A stretch of DNA of 64,000 nt, from the NCBI RefSeq assembly GCF_000002425.4, contig NC_037267.1, positions 10,243,398 to 10,307,397 of the forward strand, in the 5' to 3' direction. A program made the position numbers and the translations under genes. Under the pieces are notes generated by a model that saw only the letters and a program-made list of their open reading frames with translations, had not been told where the DNA came from and did no database searches. This stretch comes from Physcomitrium patens. Its lineage: Eukaryota; Streptophyta; Bryopsida; Funariales; Funariaceae. This document shows positions 1-12,943 of the stretch, piece by piece (position 1 is the first letter of the stretch; every line of letters starts with the position of its first letter).

Positions 1-480
1 ATTTGGATTTTTCTTCTTCGTAGAGTTTTGGGAAGGCTGAGGCAATCGCTGCTGAAGTCAGTATTGTAATGGTGAATCGAGATTTTTATTGAAGTGGGTT
101 TGAATACTCTTGACTGTTTTGTAAAATCGAGTTACGTCTGTGATTGAAGGATTAAAAGGGCGTCTATAGGATTGAGTATGTGGAGTGAATGAAATTTATT
201 GGGTTAATCTAACAAGACAGTCAGTGGATACAAGATCGTAAGTACAAAGCGGTATTGAAGATTAACAGTTTGGGTTGTTCGGGGTTCTCTGTAACATCTA
301 GAGACCTACCGGCTGGGGCAAAAAAGGACTTCGATAAGCAGTCGAAAAGCATCCGTATAGATTTACGGTACATTGTTGCAGTCGTTTATATTCCAGCAGT
401 CAAAAACTGATAGACTGCTTGACTATCAGCAAATCTCCATACTACCTTCTACAGCCAGACGCCCGGCGCGTTCTCGAGCA
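1..480. other. Unassigned non-repeat sequence at left edge
   Basis: This stretch has a more balanced base composition than the AT-rich DNA to its right and shows no similarity by eye to the retroelements of the window. No convincing coding region, RNA gene or splice-site pattern was found. It could be the end of a neighbouring gene or its UTR, but nothing here proves that. Composition changes sharply near position 480, where the chromovirus remnant begins. Confidence 0.4.
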
Positions 481-1440
481 GGAAAGCACGTAATATGACA
501 ACGGCATATAAAGCAAAGTTTGATGTATCTATTTCAATAAAAAATACCTTAGAAAAGTTGACGTGATACAAGATTAGTACAAAAATAAAAATTGACTTCA
601 AAGTTTGAAAAGATGCTTCAGCTTCTTTGCTCCACTTGAGTTTGTCTTTGCAAGTCAAATATGTAAGTAGGGTTGCAATTCAAGAAAAGTTTTTGATGAA
701 GATCTAATAATATTTGGCAAAGCTCAAAAAGCATTTGACATCTCTTATCATTTTTAGAATCTTCTAATCTATAATGGTTTGAACTTTCTTAAGATCCATC
801 ATAAGTGCATCATTTGAAATGATGTATCTTAAAAAGCCGACTTGAATAGTATGGAATACATACTTTTTTATCTTGGTATAGAATTGTGCATCTCTTAATT
901 TTTGTAATACATATCAAATATGAAGTTCATGTTCATCGCTATTCTTAGAATAAATCAAGATATCATCTAGATAACAGACAATAAAATCATCTAGTAACTC
1001 TCAAAAAATATCATTTACTAAATGTTGAAAAGTTGTCAGTGCATTTGTAAGTCCAAAAGGCTTGACGTTGTACTCAAAATGCTCATACGTAGTTCAAAAT
1101 GCAATCTTACATTCACCTCTTTCTTTAATATGTACTAGATTATATGCTCCTCATAGATCTATTTTTGTGTAGATCTTTGCTTGATTCAATTGATCGAGAA
1201 GTCTAGATATCAAAGATAGAGGATGCATATTCTTAATAGTGATCTTATTGAATCATTGATAATCAACACATATCCGCAATGATCCAACTTTCTTCTTCAC
1301 AAATAAGATTGGAGCTTTTGTTGGTAATTTAGAATGGCATATGAAATTCTTAGCCAGATTTTTTTCAATATATTCTTTGAGCTCAACTAATTCATTTTGT
1401 GATAAACTATAGATTGGTCCAAATGGCGATTATGCTCCTT
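481..1440 (-). pseudogene. Reverse transcriptase and partial RNase H remnant (G1)
   Basis: Minus-strand translation recalls gypsy RT and the RT/RNase H junction. An open stretch at 449-658 aligns with the tether and early RNase H region (KDKLKW, then FQTLK, then IDTSNFAL). Further right the DNA runs parallel to the RT region at 59047-59646, including the region of the YLDD active site and the FGLTNA stretch. The remnant is broken many times and is a fossil. It belongs to the same family as the RT regions at 36500-37260 and 50900-51600. Confidence 0.82.
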
Positions 1441-1476
1441 CTTGAAGGTCAATTGAGCAATCATAGGGACAATGTT

Positions 1477-2060
1477 TTAGAAGAGTATCTGCATTTTTTT
1501 TTTCAAATACATCTTAAAACTCTTGATATTAGCTTGGAATGCTACTTGAAGTCTTTGCATCATTAAAAATAGGCATGGCATAAATGATACAAGGTGATCT
1601 TTTTTTGTAGCACGGAAAAAAACTCTCACATCTACAAATACAAGTTTTATTGTGCTAGACTTATGACTTTCTACTAGATTAATCTCTTTCTTAATTATAC
1701 TTTTAGAAAAGTCAAGAATACAAGAAATCCAATCTATGCAAGGATTATACTTTTGTAACCATGATAAACCTAAAATGATTGAATTAAAGAGAGATCTAAT
1801 TGTGTTAAAGATTACGCAACTATTATGACCATTTATTGCTACATTTATAGGAAGTATTTTATGAGTAAAATCTCCAAAAGACAATGGACGACTACATATG
1901 ACTTCTATATGAATAGGTTTAATTTTTTTGTACTAATGGTATTTTATGACTTTTAATAAATTCTATGTCTAAAAAATAAGTTGAGACTCCTAAATCTATC
2001 AAGGCGGAGGCTTTATAATTATTAGGTCCTAAATGCACATCTATTATAAAATAAGAAGAT
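1477..2060 (-). pseudogene. Retroviral-type aspartic protease remnant (G1)
   Basis: Minus-strand peptide at 1477-1884 includes ILGLSWLQKYNPCIDW, the conserved segment at the end of the gypsy protease domain. The same segment appears at 59930-60060 and 50600-50700 in the related elements. The DNA at 1985-2030 is parallel to the DSGAS-containing region of the younger element. It is decayed and fossil. Confidence 0.75.
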
Positions 2061-2149
2061 GATTATGTAGAGAGGATAGGACCTTTATTAGAAATTCTAT
2101 CAGATTCTAACCACACAATCCCTATTATAGCTAGACAAAATTTTTTTTG

Positions 2150-3142
2150 ACACATTATCTTCTTTGACAAATATGCTCCTTATTCTGTAATTTTGTTGCT
2201 TCTTTGGACAATGTTGAGCAGTGTATTTAGGTTCTATATAATATAAGTACAATCCTTCTCGATGGCGATGAGTCTTTTATTTAAAATGTATCACATTAAT
2301 TTACATATCCTCTACTTCTAAATATGTATGTTGAGAAGATGTTGGTATTGCCATCAAATTATAGTAACATTGAAGCCAACTTGTGTAACTCTTACATTCA
2401 AATTCAAAAAGTTGATTATTGTGGTTTACAACAAAATCAATTGCTTGACTCAATGTTTAAAGATTAGATAAGTTGAGCATCAATTTCTTTATTACATATT
2501 ATAATCTATAAAAAAATTGATTAATAAATGAAACCTCATCCCACTTAATATCAATTGTAAGTTGTCAAAACTATGAAACATATAATATTATAGATTGATT
2601 GTCTTGTCACAAAATATAGATCTTGTTGGTTGCAACACAAGTTGCATCATGTTCTCCATACGTAGACTAAAATTTACCAAAAATGCCTCCAGAATATCCA
2701 ATATTAAATCTTATCATTCAGAAAAAGATGAAAACTACAATAGTGATGAACTTGAAAGAAGTATACCAATGAATATAACTTGTAATCCTAGAGTTGCATA
2801 GCTTTGAGGTTGAAGTTCAATTACAAGTTGTACTTGATTGATAAATCCTCAAAATTTGGATCTTGTACTATCAAACTTCTCAAGTATGGTAACTCTTAGT
2901 TTTTTAATATTTGAAGGATATTCTACTATGGATGGAGGAACATGATTTAGTGCAGATATTGAAGTAGCTCTAATCATCTTTATATCGTCACTTCCTGCCA
3001 TTTTTATTGATGCTTGTGGTTGTAAGCTAAGTTGATGCATCGCAAGCATTAATTCTCTCAAATGCTTTTGCATTTGTACCATTATAATCTTCATTTCAAC
3101 AAGCTCTGCCATAATAACACTCAAAAAAATATCTAATATCAC
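2150..3142 (-). pseudogene. gag remnant (G1)
   Basis: The minus-strand stretch at 2849-3142 begins like the gag of the related elements (MAELVEM, then a helical, methionine-rich segment) and ends with KFDSTRSKF. This matches the KFDGTRSKF segment of the plus-strand relative at 49500-49540. Further left, more diffuse gag similarity continues to the zinc-knuckle region near 2150-2200. It is fossil. Confidence 0.7.
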
Positions 3143-3325
3143 TCAATAAAAGTAAAAAAAAAGACTTGAGGACAAAGAAAATACTAGAAACAACATCAGT
3201 TTAGAAGAGGGTAATCTACAACTTCTAATATGCTTATGTCTTATCATAAGTAAGGCATAATCTACTCTTAATGAAGACAAGATAAAGTGTACTCATTGTA
3301 AGTCTACTCATTGTAAGTCTGCTCT

Positions 3326-3878
3326 TGTCAATTTGTCAAGGACATGAAGTAGAAGATGATGCATAAATCAATGAAATTCATATCAAAAAAGTGAAAAAAA
3401 AGAAATAAAGAAGTATGTATATTAAACAGAAACTAGATAGCTTATTGCCAAAAGACAAGAAAACTTGAGACCCTTGAAACTACACTAGAAGTAAGAAAGG
3501 AGTTGACAAGATTAAAGAAGGCTTCACTCTTACTTCTATATATACTATCTAACTTGTAGCTATTTAGGAATATTTTATAGGACCTCTAATATAAGTTGAC
3601 TTTGCAGGACACATGTCTTAGCTTACAAGACAAGTTTTTTATGTATGGACCATATTGTTAGCTTATTTTTTAAGCTATCAACATGTGTGGCACATGGCTA
3701 ACTTGTTGACTACATTTTTAACCTAAAAAGTCAATTAAAGACATTTATAAAGTCAAAGCAATATCTATAAAGCTTCTAAGAAGCTCTTATAGAAGATATT
3801 ATGGAATTAATCTATTTTTAATTACTATTATCTTAATCATATAAGTAATTATTGGTTTACATGTGTATGTCTATAACA
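3326..3878 (-). repeat. 5' LTR of G1 (L-family LTR)
   Basis: This stretch of about 553 bp aligns by eye with 33775-34325 and 40624-41171 in the same orientation, and with 43874-44410 in the opposite orientation. Shared landmarks are a TATATATA-like TATA motif near 3540, the phrase TATAGGACCTCTAATA, and ends corresponding to TGTCA and TGACA. It lies immediately beyond the gag start, as a 5' LTR should. Confidence 0.78.
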
Positions 3879-3884
3879 CATCCA

Positions 3885-5390
3885 AGGATTGAAGGCAACA
3901 ACCCCCTTCTATTCTAAAATTCGCCAAAAATTGTAACTAGCTATAAATTAGATGGTTCTTAGTTTGTTCAAAGGTTAGCTTAAAGATGCTCATGCTTTAA
4001 TAAATTTCATTGCAATCTAGTGACTTTTTTGTAAGAATTATTTCTTTGAATTTGAGTGATCCAAACTGCCATGGTTACTAACTCTCTTCTCTTTGAAATT
4101 TGCTAAAAATCCAAATCGTCTTCAAATCTATCGAAACTTATGCCTTTCAAAGCATAGCTTATAAAGCTCAATGCTCCCAAAATTTGAATTGAATCAAATT
4201 AAAAGGCACTGAAAAATATCTTTCCAAACTCAATTAATCCAAACTGCAAAGGCAGTCAATTCCCTTGCAGTCAAAATTTTACCAAAAATTTAATTCAATT
4301 CCAAATTATGCCTTATCTTTTTGAAAATCTAAAAATAGAATCTATAACCATAAGAAATTTTATATTGAAACAAAAAAACTTAACTGAGTGATTGGGGGAA
4401 ATCTGAGGCTTTTGAAACACTTGGAATACTTAGAAGGCCAAGGAAGCTATCTACCATAATGAAGCATGTTTTTGAATCCAATGATTATTATTTACAATTA
4501 AATATCTATGCTTACCTATTTACAAGTTCACAATGAGATTTAATAATCTAAATGAAATTAAGATTAGGATTTTTGGCCAAATTTTGATATGGCTTTGTCC
4601 TTCACCAAAAGATGAGAGAAAGAGGGCTTGGAAAACCAAGCCTCTCTTATACAATTGAGTGAAGGCTCGTAGAAGGGTGGCTGCATCTCCATCCTTGATT
4701 TTTAAGATCCCTAATCTAAATCTATGTTTATTATTCTCTCAAAAGCTAATTTTGTTACTAAGGCTGATGGCTATTGCAAATGATAAAAAAAAGAAATTTT
4801 TGATAAATCAAACTTCACCATTGTGTCCAAAATACCTTTTTATGCTAAGACTTACTATTCACCTGCTTCTATCTATATTTATTTGTATTTATTATGAAAG
4901 TTTTAACCTCTAGAGATTTTAGCAATTATTGTAAAATCCTTCAAAAATGAAAATTTCACTGCTCCACTTGTATGTTGGAGGAGAAGGTGCTAATCTTGTT
5001 TTCTTCACCCCATGAGGTGAATCCAATGCCACCATTGCATTTGAAAGCCTCCATCAATTAAAAAAAACTACTTTGCCACTTGGATTTGTTCAAGTTGAAG
5101 AAAGAAATTCAAAACAGTTATTACTAAACTTCACTAAATCTTTTAGAAATTTTTATTTCTAATTCATTCTAAATCATATGAGATGATTGTAGGTCAATTC
5201 ATAGGCTCACAATCAACCTTTATAGGAATGATTGACAATCTCTAAATTATTAAATTTAACCAAATTATTATTCTAATTTTCTAATCCTTATCATTTTGGT
5301 CTTAATTAACCTAACTCAAGGAATCAAGCTAGGATTTATACCATCAAGGATTACAATCCTTAAAATTTAATCAAACCAGATTCTACTTAT
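3885..5390. repeat. R2-A repeat, copy 1
   Basis: A moderately GC-rich block by local standards, collinear with 47285-48830. Shared phrases include GTGCTAATCTTGTTTTCTTC / GTGCTGATCTTGTTTTCTTC and GCAATCTAG. The ends of the block are also found in inverted order at 46190-46645. It probably derives from the non-coding or LTR portion of an old retroelement, because a gag remnant follows directly on the right. No intact gene was seen; a short plus-strand open frame at 4659-4913 has no recognisable similarity. Confidence 0.65.
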
Positions 5391-5459
5391 ATAAATCTTA
5401 ATCTACATGCTCAATTATCATAAAATAATAAAAAAATAAAAAAATAAAAAATTGGAGCA

Positions 5460-6010
5460 TAAATGATAGCTTACATAGCATCTTCAATAGATCTCTAATT
5501 TGTTGTCAATCCTTCATCTTCTTCCTTTTTTTTAAGAAGAACCTCTAAATTCTCTTGTAATTTTCCATCAACAGCTCAAAGAAAAAATTCAATCTTATTT
5601 GGACCTAATGTTAACTTTTCCATTTTCAATAATCAAGAAAATTATCTTTCAAATTTTCTAAATAATTCTATAGCTTATAAATTCTTGTTAGATCGTTCAA
5701 TCTATTCTAAAAATGATTTCTTAGTAACCCAATCAGTATCCTCAAAACAATACTCCTCCTTCAACGCATGTAAAAATATCTTCCACAAACTTCTTAATTG
5801 ATCCATAATAGACCTTATATTCTCCTTTATCCTTGGTATCATAGAAAGCTCAAATAATTGAATCATTTCCTTCTCAGAAATATGATTCAATTCTATTTTC
5901 CATATATAACATCTTAAGTATTTGAAAATATCCCTACCATCAAATTGGTTAACCTTGTTAACCACCGCTTGTAATGCTTTGGTTGCCAAAGCCTCTTTGT
6001 GATCATTGCC
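5460..6010 (-). pseudogene. gypsy-type gag remnant of a second lineage (G4)
   Basis: The minus-strand peptide at 5702-5989 contains VNQFDGRDIFKYLRCY, then WKIELNHISE, FELSMIP and LKEEYCFEDTDWVTK. This is the pattern of a plant gypsy gag domain (Retrotrans_gag-like), clearly different from the gag of the chromoviruses here. Similarity continues leftward to about 5460. No pol region of the same orientation follows, so this is an isolated, broken fossil inside the R2 block. Confidence 0.7.
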
Positions 6011-6279
6011 CTATTGCTATTTCATAAATAATGTAAATACTTGAAATATTTTTGTAATATTTAGATCAAAGTATATATCTTGTTTATTAATAGAGAACCT
6101 ATTTGAAGTTCTACTTAAAGATTTACTTGAAGCTCTATCCAAAGCTCCATCAAAAACTCCAAATTAATCCTTCTTGCCTTCTTAATCTATCAATTCCAAA
6201 TAACTACAAATAAAATGAAATATCTTTTACTCCAAATTTTCATATCAGACTCACCACTTATATCATATTACATGTCATC

Positions 6280-7580
6280 TTACTTGGAAATGCATCAAGC
6301 ATATGGCTATAGAAGGTGAGTTTGTGTTTTACAAGTATCTAAGAATCCTAATATGTTTTACTCTTATAAGAAGAATGCAATTTGAATTTTAATTCAAAAG
6401 TACTTAAATCCAATATAAAGTACTTAAAAATACTCTTTTTAGTGATTTAAACTATACATAAATTCCAATTGCCTTATTACTTTCATAATTACATAATTTT
6501 GAATTTTCTTTACAAATCCTAATCCTAATTAGCAAGCTTTAGCAAGTTGTAGCTTCCAATCTAACTATCTACTTAAAGAAAATTTTTGTATACAAATGCT
6601 ACTATATGTCTTCTATATACTTAAAAGAATTTAATTCAATTCTACTTACAAATCATGAAAAAATGCCTGAAAATCACATTGTTGTTACTTGGCCACCAAC
6701 TTGAAAGTTGATATAAATATTCCAGTAATGATTTCTCCTTTTCTAATAATTAACTTCAATTCAAAATTGGTATATAGCTTGATCTTTAAGTCTTCTAATA
6801 CCATGCCAAAATTCACTATAATCCAATTAGTAAAACTTTAGATATCATAGAAATCCTATCCTACCTCAAATTACCAATTTTTGATACCTTCTCATATCAA
6901 AATCTAGATAACTCTCAATTCTACTATTAGATTATCATAAAATTTTACATACACTTAGCACACCTAATTAACTAAGCATAGTTGAATTTTGAACTATAGA
7001 TGTGATACCAATTTTACAAAATAGCCAAGAATATTAGCTCTAATTGTGTTGTATAAATTCTAAGTTACTAATACAAATCCTAATTTTGAATAAAATTACA
7101 AAGTCAAACCAAATTCTACAAAAATAAGCCCTATATCTTTAAAACAAGCTCTAAGCTAGCTCTCTAATTCTTATTGTTGATCTTCAAATGCCTTCCTATT
7201 TTGCCTTAGGTAGTCGTTTTAGTAGCTAGATGTTTGATTTTGATCCTGTCTCACAAATGGTCAACCTCCAGATACCAATCTAATCTATTCTAGGAGTTTT
7301 TTAGCCCAATCCTACCTTCAACTTAATTCTAACATCAATCATACTAATTATTTATCTCTTTTAACTTAATTTTACTCATTTATAGTCTTTTTAAGGTAGT
7401 AAAAGAGTTTCTAAAGCCTAGAAGGTAAAATTACTAACCAATCTTTAACCTACTAACTATTAAGACAAAAAAATAAACTAAGAGGTTTTTATAAAAGCCA
7501 TGTTTAAATATCTTCAATTATTATTGAACCAAGATAATTAGATATTAATTAGAAATTTATTTTTTATTATATTTTTACCA
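6280..7580. repeat. R2-B repeat, copy 1
   Basis: Collinear with 44790-46130 over about 1.3 kb, with many matching phrases (for example GAACTATAGATGTGA and ACAAATGGT). On the minus strand it lies upstream of the gag remnant. A minus-strand sequence near 7280-7300 (ATTGGTATCTGG) resembles a tRNA primer-binding site, suggesting that R2-B is the leader and part of the 5' LTR of that element. No coding potential was seen. Confidence 0.65.
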
Positions 7581-7799
7581 TATAGTCATATTATAATACA
7601 ACAAAAATGTTCATAGGTGATTTTAGTACCCAATTAAATATCAAGAACCATCTAGATTAAATAAAAAGAAACTTAAAAAGGTGTAGAGAAACAAGAATTC
7701 CTTTAAATTAGGACAAATTAAACTTGACAATAAAAAAAAGAGATCTTATTGAATTATGTGGTTTCTAAAGAAGGAACCTAAAAAATAGTAATTATAATT

Positions 7800-9990
7800 A
7801 AAATACAACCTCTTAAAAATTTTAAAGTGGTAAAAAAAATCTTAAGATATCTTAGATGGTATCAAGAATTAATTCTTGATTATGCTACAAAAATGTTATT
7901 CATTACCAACATCAAAAGAAAGTTGATTAAGTTTGAGTGAAAAAAAGAGTGTCAAGCCACCTTTGATTGGATAAAAACAACATTAAGCTCCTATCTAGCT
8001 TTAAATTTTCTTATTTGAGAACTTCCCTTCTATATCTATTTTGATATTTCATCCATAGCAATAGGTAGTATATTATGCCAACCAATAAAAGATGGGCATA
8101 AATATTATCTTATTGCAATTTCTAGGAAGAAGTTAAATGTAGTAGAACAAAATTATAGTACTACAAAAAAAAATGCTTGGCCACGGTCTTTTCTACTTAG
8201 AAATTTTGACATTACATTTTATTAAATTTTTTGGTATTTTTTTATTGATCATGTGTCCATCAAATACTTAGTCAATAAAGTAAATTTAAGTAGTTATATA
8301 GTTCAATGGATATTATTACTAAAAAAAATTGATTATAAGGTGGAATACAAACCTAAAAAGTTATATAACCAAGTCAATCACCTTTCAAGATTAGAAGGAG
8401 AATTAAGCCCTATTCCTATCAATGACAACTTGGTAGATAAATCTCTTTTTAATATTTCTATTTATCCTACTTGATATAATTATATTACAAAAAAATTAAA
8501 TTTTAATCAATTTTTCATAAAATTGTCCAAACATGAACAATATAAGATTAAAATTGATATCATTTATTTTGCTATAATAGAAAAATAATTATATTATTGA
8601 AGAGTAGATAGTCTACTTATACAATGTATGGTGGTTGATGAAGTATTAGCCATATTAATGGCATGCCATGATAGTGCATGTAGAAGACACTATTCAAATA
8701 AATTGATGACTCAAAAGGCAATGAAAGTTGGGTATTATCGACCTACTATGTTTTTAGATGTGTATGATTGTGCTAAAAGATGTAATACTTGCTAATATTA
8801 TGTAAAAATGATTTGCATATGGGACTTCCTCTCCATGTATTCTTGCTTTTAGTTCTCTATGAAAAATAGAGAATTAATTACATAAAAAAAATTCATTCAA
8901 ATTCTTCAAGAAGAATGAAATATATTGTAGTAGCTATGGAATATTTAACAAAATGGACTAAAGCAAAAGTTGTCAAAACCAATGATGCTATCCATGCGGC
9001 TAATTTTATATATGAATAAATCATATTCAATTTAATTATTCTAAAATTTTGATGAGTGATCAAAGTTGATACTTCTTGAATAGTGTGGTAGAAGAAATGA
9101 CTAATAGATTTAATATAAACCATTATATAATTACTTTTTTATCATCCACAAACTAACAGCCATATGGAAAGAGTGAATCAAATCTTAGTTAATATCCTAA
9201 GAAAAATAGTATAAGAATCTATGAGTGATTGAGACACAAAATTACTAATAGCCTTGTGGATTTATTATACAACAGATAAAGTCACAACCAAGGCCATTTG
9301 ATTTTCTTTAGTATATGAAATAGAAGCTATATTATCCATAGATTTTAAATTAATTAGCTAAGAATAATAATAGATGATAGCTTAAGTATTCAAGAATCCT
9401 TGAAAAATAGATTAGAATAATTAGAGGGCCTTAATAAAATTTAAAGGACTTAGGCCCAATATATAGAAGTAATTCTACTAAAGAAAAAAAAATTGCTTTT
9501 GATAAAAAAACACAAGAAGAGAGTCTTACAATTGGAGATGCTAATATTATTATAAAATACTAAGAGAATACATTTTCTTAGCAAATTTGATATCCTTTAG
9601 TTAAGATCTTATTATATTTGGAAAGTATTTGATAATAATTCCTTACAATTAAAAACATTAAATAGTAAACTATTTCCAACAAAAACATTTGAGAATAAAC
9701 TTAAGAAGTATAAGATATGAAAAAATGCATTCCATAGCAGAAAAATATATTATATTCTCTATGAACCTAAGTAAATAAGGATCTAGCTAAACAACTTAAT
9801 CAAATTTGATTTTTATCAAGAAAATAGAGATCTAAATATTCTATTTTATTAAAAATTTCACTCTTAAAACAATATTGTTAAAACAAGATTATCCTAATAA
9901 ACTTGTCCTAAATAAATCCTATGTAGAATGTACCAAAATAGTCATTGCTAGAGAAAGAGGTCCTTTAGTAAAGTATGTAATGTTAAAGTT
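7800..9990 (+). mobile_element. Ty3/gypsy RNase H and integrase remnant (G5)
   Basis: Plus-strand translations show the RT/RNase H junction near 7840-8010 (ILRWYQ, then FDWIKTTLS) and RNase H near 8030-8420 (YFDISSIAIGSILCQP, YSTTKKNAW, DYKVEYKPKKLYNQVNHLSR). The integrase follows from about 8500 to 9360 (EYLTKWTKAK, HPQTNSHMERVNQILVNILRK, FSLVYEIEA). No chromodomain follows, and the integrase wording resembles non-chromodomain plant gypsy lineages (Tat/Athila-like). Left and right LTRs were not identified. It is broken in many places and old. Confidence 0.8.
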
Positions 9991-10399
9991 TTTTTCTATT
10001 ATTTCTCTTATTAATTATAATATATTTATAACATATTTATAACATGTTTATAATACTAATTGTGGTGTCTTCCTTGTTGCAACTGTAGTCTTATTTGTAC
10101 TTGTAGTTTGAGCTATTTGTGGCTTTGTGACTTGCACTTTGTTGATTTTTAAGCAAGCATTGATTTTTGGGCAATAATCATCTCTATGTAAAACACATAA
10201 TTGAATAACTTAATATAATTTTTGTTTTCTTATGATTAAACTTTAGAAGTAGTTCCTTAAACAAAATTAACTAATTTTTTGCATATTTTTTGTAACAACA
10301 ATACAAGTTCAACTAGTATCTATATAATATTGGATTTATACCTAAGAATATGAATGAATTATACTTACTTTAAACATCATATTTTATAGAAAAAAATTA

Positions 10400-10438
<39 letters not shown>

Positions 10439-11777
10439 TTGTCATGTACTTTATCAAGGTTCAAATTTATGTATAATTTTAATGTATTTTAACTTATATG
10501 TACTTTATTTATCATCTTTTGAAACAACTAATAGATTGAAACTGTAATTGTTAATGCCATGCTTACCTAAACTTCAGTTTTACATACACAAGATTGGTAA
10601 TTTAACATATGGCATGGTAAGATAAAACTATCTAGGTCTGAAGTTATGTGTGTATGTTGTAATACGCATTTTCATAATTTATAATATGTTAATATTAATT
10701 TTACTTCTTCTATGTGATTTTCTTCTTGATCTAATTAATTGGATCTTAAAGACACACACTAGCATAAAATTAAAAATTTGTCTATTTAAAATAAGCCTAA
10801 ATCAATAAACTCCTAAGAACACATTCCGCACTTCTGGTTTACATCTGAAGTACTCATAAATATTCAAGTCATACACATCTAATATTTCAGAATAATTTTC
10901 TTCACAAAATTTCAAGCTTATTTATTTATTTATCCTTTTCTATCTGTAATTTGGAAAATTAATAATGAAACAACTTTAATGACTTTGACAATTGAGATTT
11001 TTTCATGTACAATTTTGGAGGACAATAGTCTTTTAAATTTTATTGCTCAAAATTAAACATGCAATATCAATTGTGACATAGAATCAATAATTTAAGTTTT
11101 AAGTAAATACATCTGCATTAAATAGATTGATATTTTCTTGAGTACAATGTCAATTGTTTTGTACACATTGGATTACCTACATAATTTTTTTCAATAATAT
11201 TTCAAAATTGACAGATTCCAGTGATTTACTTGAAATAAGACTATCAATTTAATACAATGTGATTATAGTCTTCATTGTTTATGGTATTGAATCTATTGAA
11301 TGTTAGAAAAACGAAATTATGCAATCAATGTAAAATTTTCCATTTTTTGTAGTTTTAATTCGAAAATAAACACTATTGACTGTTACAATATACAAAAAAT
11401 TGCTTCATGTTTTGACTGTTACAATATTCAAAAAGACACTGTTGTGCTTTGCAGGAGAATTAAATTGACATCTGACAAATCACTTTAGTAATAGAATATT
11501 TTATGGGTGTTTTCATAATTCTTGAAGTTGGAGTAGTTGTTTTAGACACACCTCGAAGACATGTCACCTAAAGACTTTCTGTATGCTTGATTATACATAG
11601 ACTAAAATAATTTAGTGGATGCTGAATTGATTATGAGCTATACACATACACATCATTGACCAATTGTGACTTAAGCCAATCTACATAGATAAACAACTAA
11701 ATAACACGTGACAGAAAGAATCATTGCTTAATTTATCTATTTTATTCAAAAAACCTCATGTTTAAAATTCATAAAAA

Positions 11778-11780
<3 letters not shown>
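9991..11780. other. AT-rich spacer without recognised genes
   Basis: No coding region, RNA gene or clear element was recognised. It holds a TA microsatellite at 10402-10436 and otherwise AT-rich DNA that seems less repetitive than the flanks. The imperfect TGTTACAATAT phrase near 11382 and 11421 is repeated about 40 bases apart. Confidence 0.5.
10402..10436. repeat. (TA)n microsatellite
   Basis: An uninterrupted run of alternating T and A of about 35 bases. Confidence 0.95.

Positions 11781-11781
<1 letters not shown>

Positions 11782-11809
<28 letters not shown>
11782..11809. repeat. Poly(T) tract
   Basis: A run of about 28 T residues preceding the promoter region of the deubiquitinase gene. 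Read on the minus strand it is a poly(A) run, but no retrogene or SINE body adjoins it. Confidence 0.95.
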
Positions 11810-11813
<4 letters not shown>

Positions 11814-11879
11814 AATTTTGTTTCATCTATTTTTGAGTAATATGTGAGACAAACAAGGAATGAAGTTGCTTGTGCAGAA

Positions 11880-12792
11880 AGTGATTGGGTGTGGACGAGG
11901 GGGAGGAGGAAGAGGGGAAGAGAAAGAGGGTGGTGGGTCAATGATGGTGTAGAATATTTTATTCAATTTTTGTCTCCCACTTGTGTTACTTTAATTTTTT
12001 ATATCTCATCATAATAACAAAAATAAGGAAATCATCATATGGAGAGCTTCTTTAAAGGCACGGGCTAGGGTTGAAGTCCGGAGGTTAATATCCGGAGCAA
12101 TCCGGTCACATACACGGGTATAGGGACAAGGAAGCAATTATGATGCAGGGTCACAAGACACGGGCACAGGGGGGTGCTCACCAGCTGGACGTCGCTCACC
12201 AGCGCCACTGCAGCTGCAGGCAGGGCAGGGCAGGCAGGCATCCCCTCTTCCGCTCTGAGGGAGTGGTGGTATAGTGAGTGCACTTCCCCTACGGTCCCGT
12301 CGTCTCAACTCGTCTGGTCTGGTCTTGTCTTGTCTCGTCTTGTCTCGCATCGCCCGATGCACGCCCCCATCCACAATTCCATCTGCCGTGCCAATCCTTA
12401 TTTCTATACAGTAGAGCAGCGTTTCATGCCTTTCAATCACATTCTCGCGGATAAGTCAGTGGAAACCTGTTCGCATTATCGCCTCGAACCCTGCGAATTA
12501 CAGAAAGATGACCAGGCAACTTAGGGTTGACATGCTTAGAGGCTTTTGAACGCACCAGGTAGATTGTCACAGAGAGGACGATTGACCTAGGGTTACGCCG
12601 GATTCGTGTTGTGGTGGAGCCGATTGGAACGGATTGTTCGTGGGGTAGGAGGAGGGAGGATTAGGGGAGGATTGGGATTTGTTGAGGATTGTGATCGTGT
12701 TGGTTGGATTGTAGCGGATTGGGAAATCTTGAGGTTGGAGGGAGGATTGTAAGGACGAGATACAGGAAATTGGCGGAGTTAGGAGGGCGATA
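11880..12792 (+). promoter_or_regulatory. Probable promoter and 5' leader of the UBP12/13 gene
   Basis: Composition rises sharply from the AT-rich spacer into a purine-rich segment (about 11894-11940), then a GC-rich segment. A pyrimidine-rich, short-period repeat of TCTGG/TCTTG/TCTCG units follows at about 12300-12350, resembling plant Y-patch core-promoter sequence. No convincing TATA box at a fixed distance was found and the transcription start is unknown. In the frame of the chosen start codon there is a stop at 12730-12732 and no intervening ATG, which supports the start at 12793. Several overlapping open frames here on both strands look like products of base composition. Confidence 0.55.
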
Positions 12793-12908
12793 ATGGCGCC
12801 GCCTCTCGATGTGCGTTTGTCTTCTCTACATCTGTTCGTTATGGTCTTGTTATTGTCTTGTTCTGTCGAATTCGTGTCAGATTATTTGAGAATTCTATAT
12901 ACCTATTG

Positions 12909-12943
<35 letters not shown>

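Larger units (their letters stand above)
481..3878 (-). mobile_element. Ty3/gypsy chromovirus fossil G1, truncated
   Basis: A minus-strand Ty3/gypsy element. Reading from right to left it has a 5' LTR (3326-3878), a gag region, an aspartic protease region, reverse transcriptase and the start of RNase H. Similarity to the better-preserved chromovirus at 55825-62112 stops abruptly near 481, inside RNase H, so the rest of RNase H, integrase, chromodomain and 3' LTR are absent. The element is heavily decayed, with many breaks, and has a strongly AT-shifted composition. It is much older than the element at 55825, probably by tens of millions of years if plant-like substitution rates hold. Confidence 0.88.

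Noticed and set aside
10402-10436. TA run as a promoter element
   Set aside because: It is one of several simple microsatellites with no gene placed suitably nearby.
12065-12524. Overlapping open frames on both strands upstream of UBP12/13
   Set aside because: They arise in GC-rich leader sequence, have no recognised similarity or splice support, and overlap one another.
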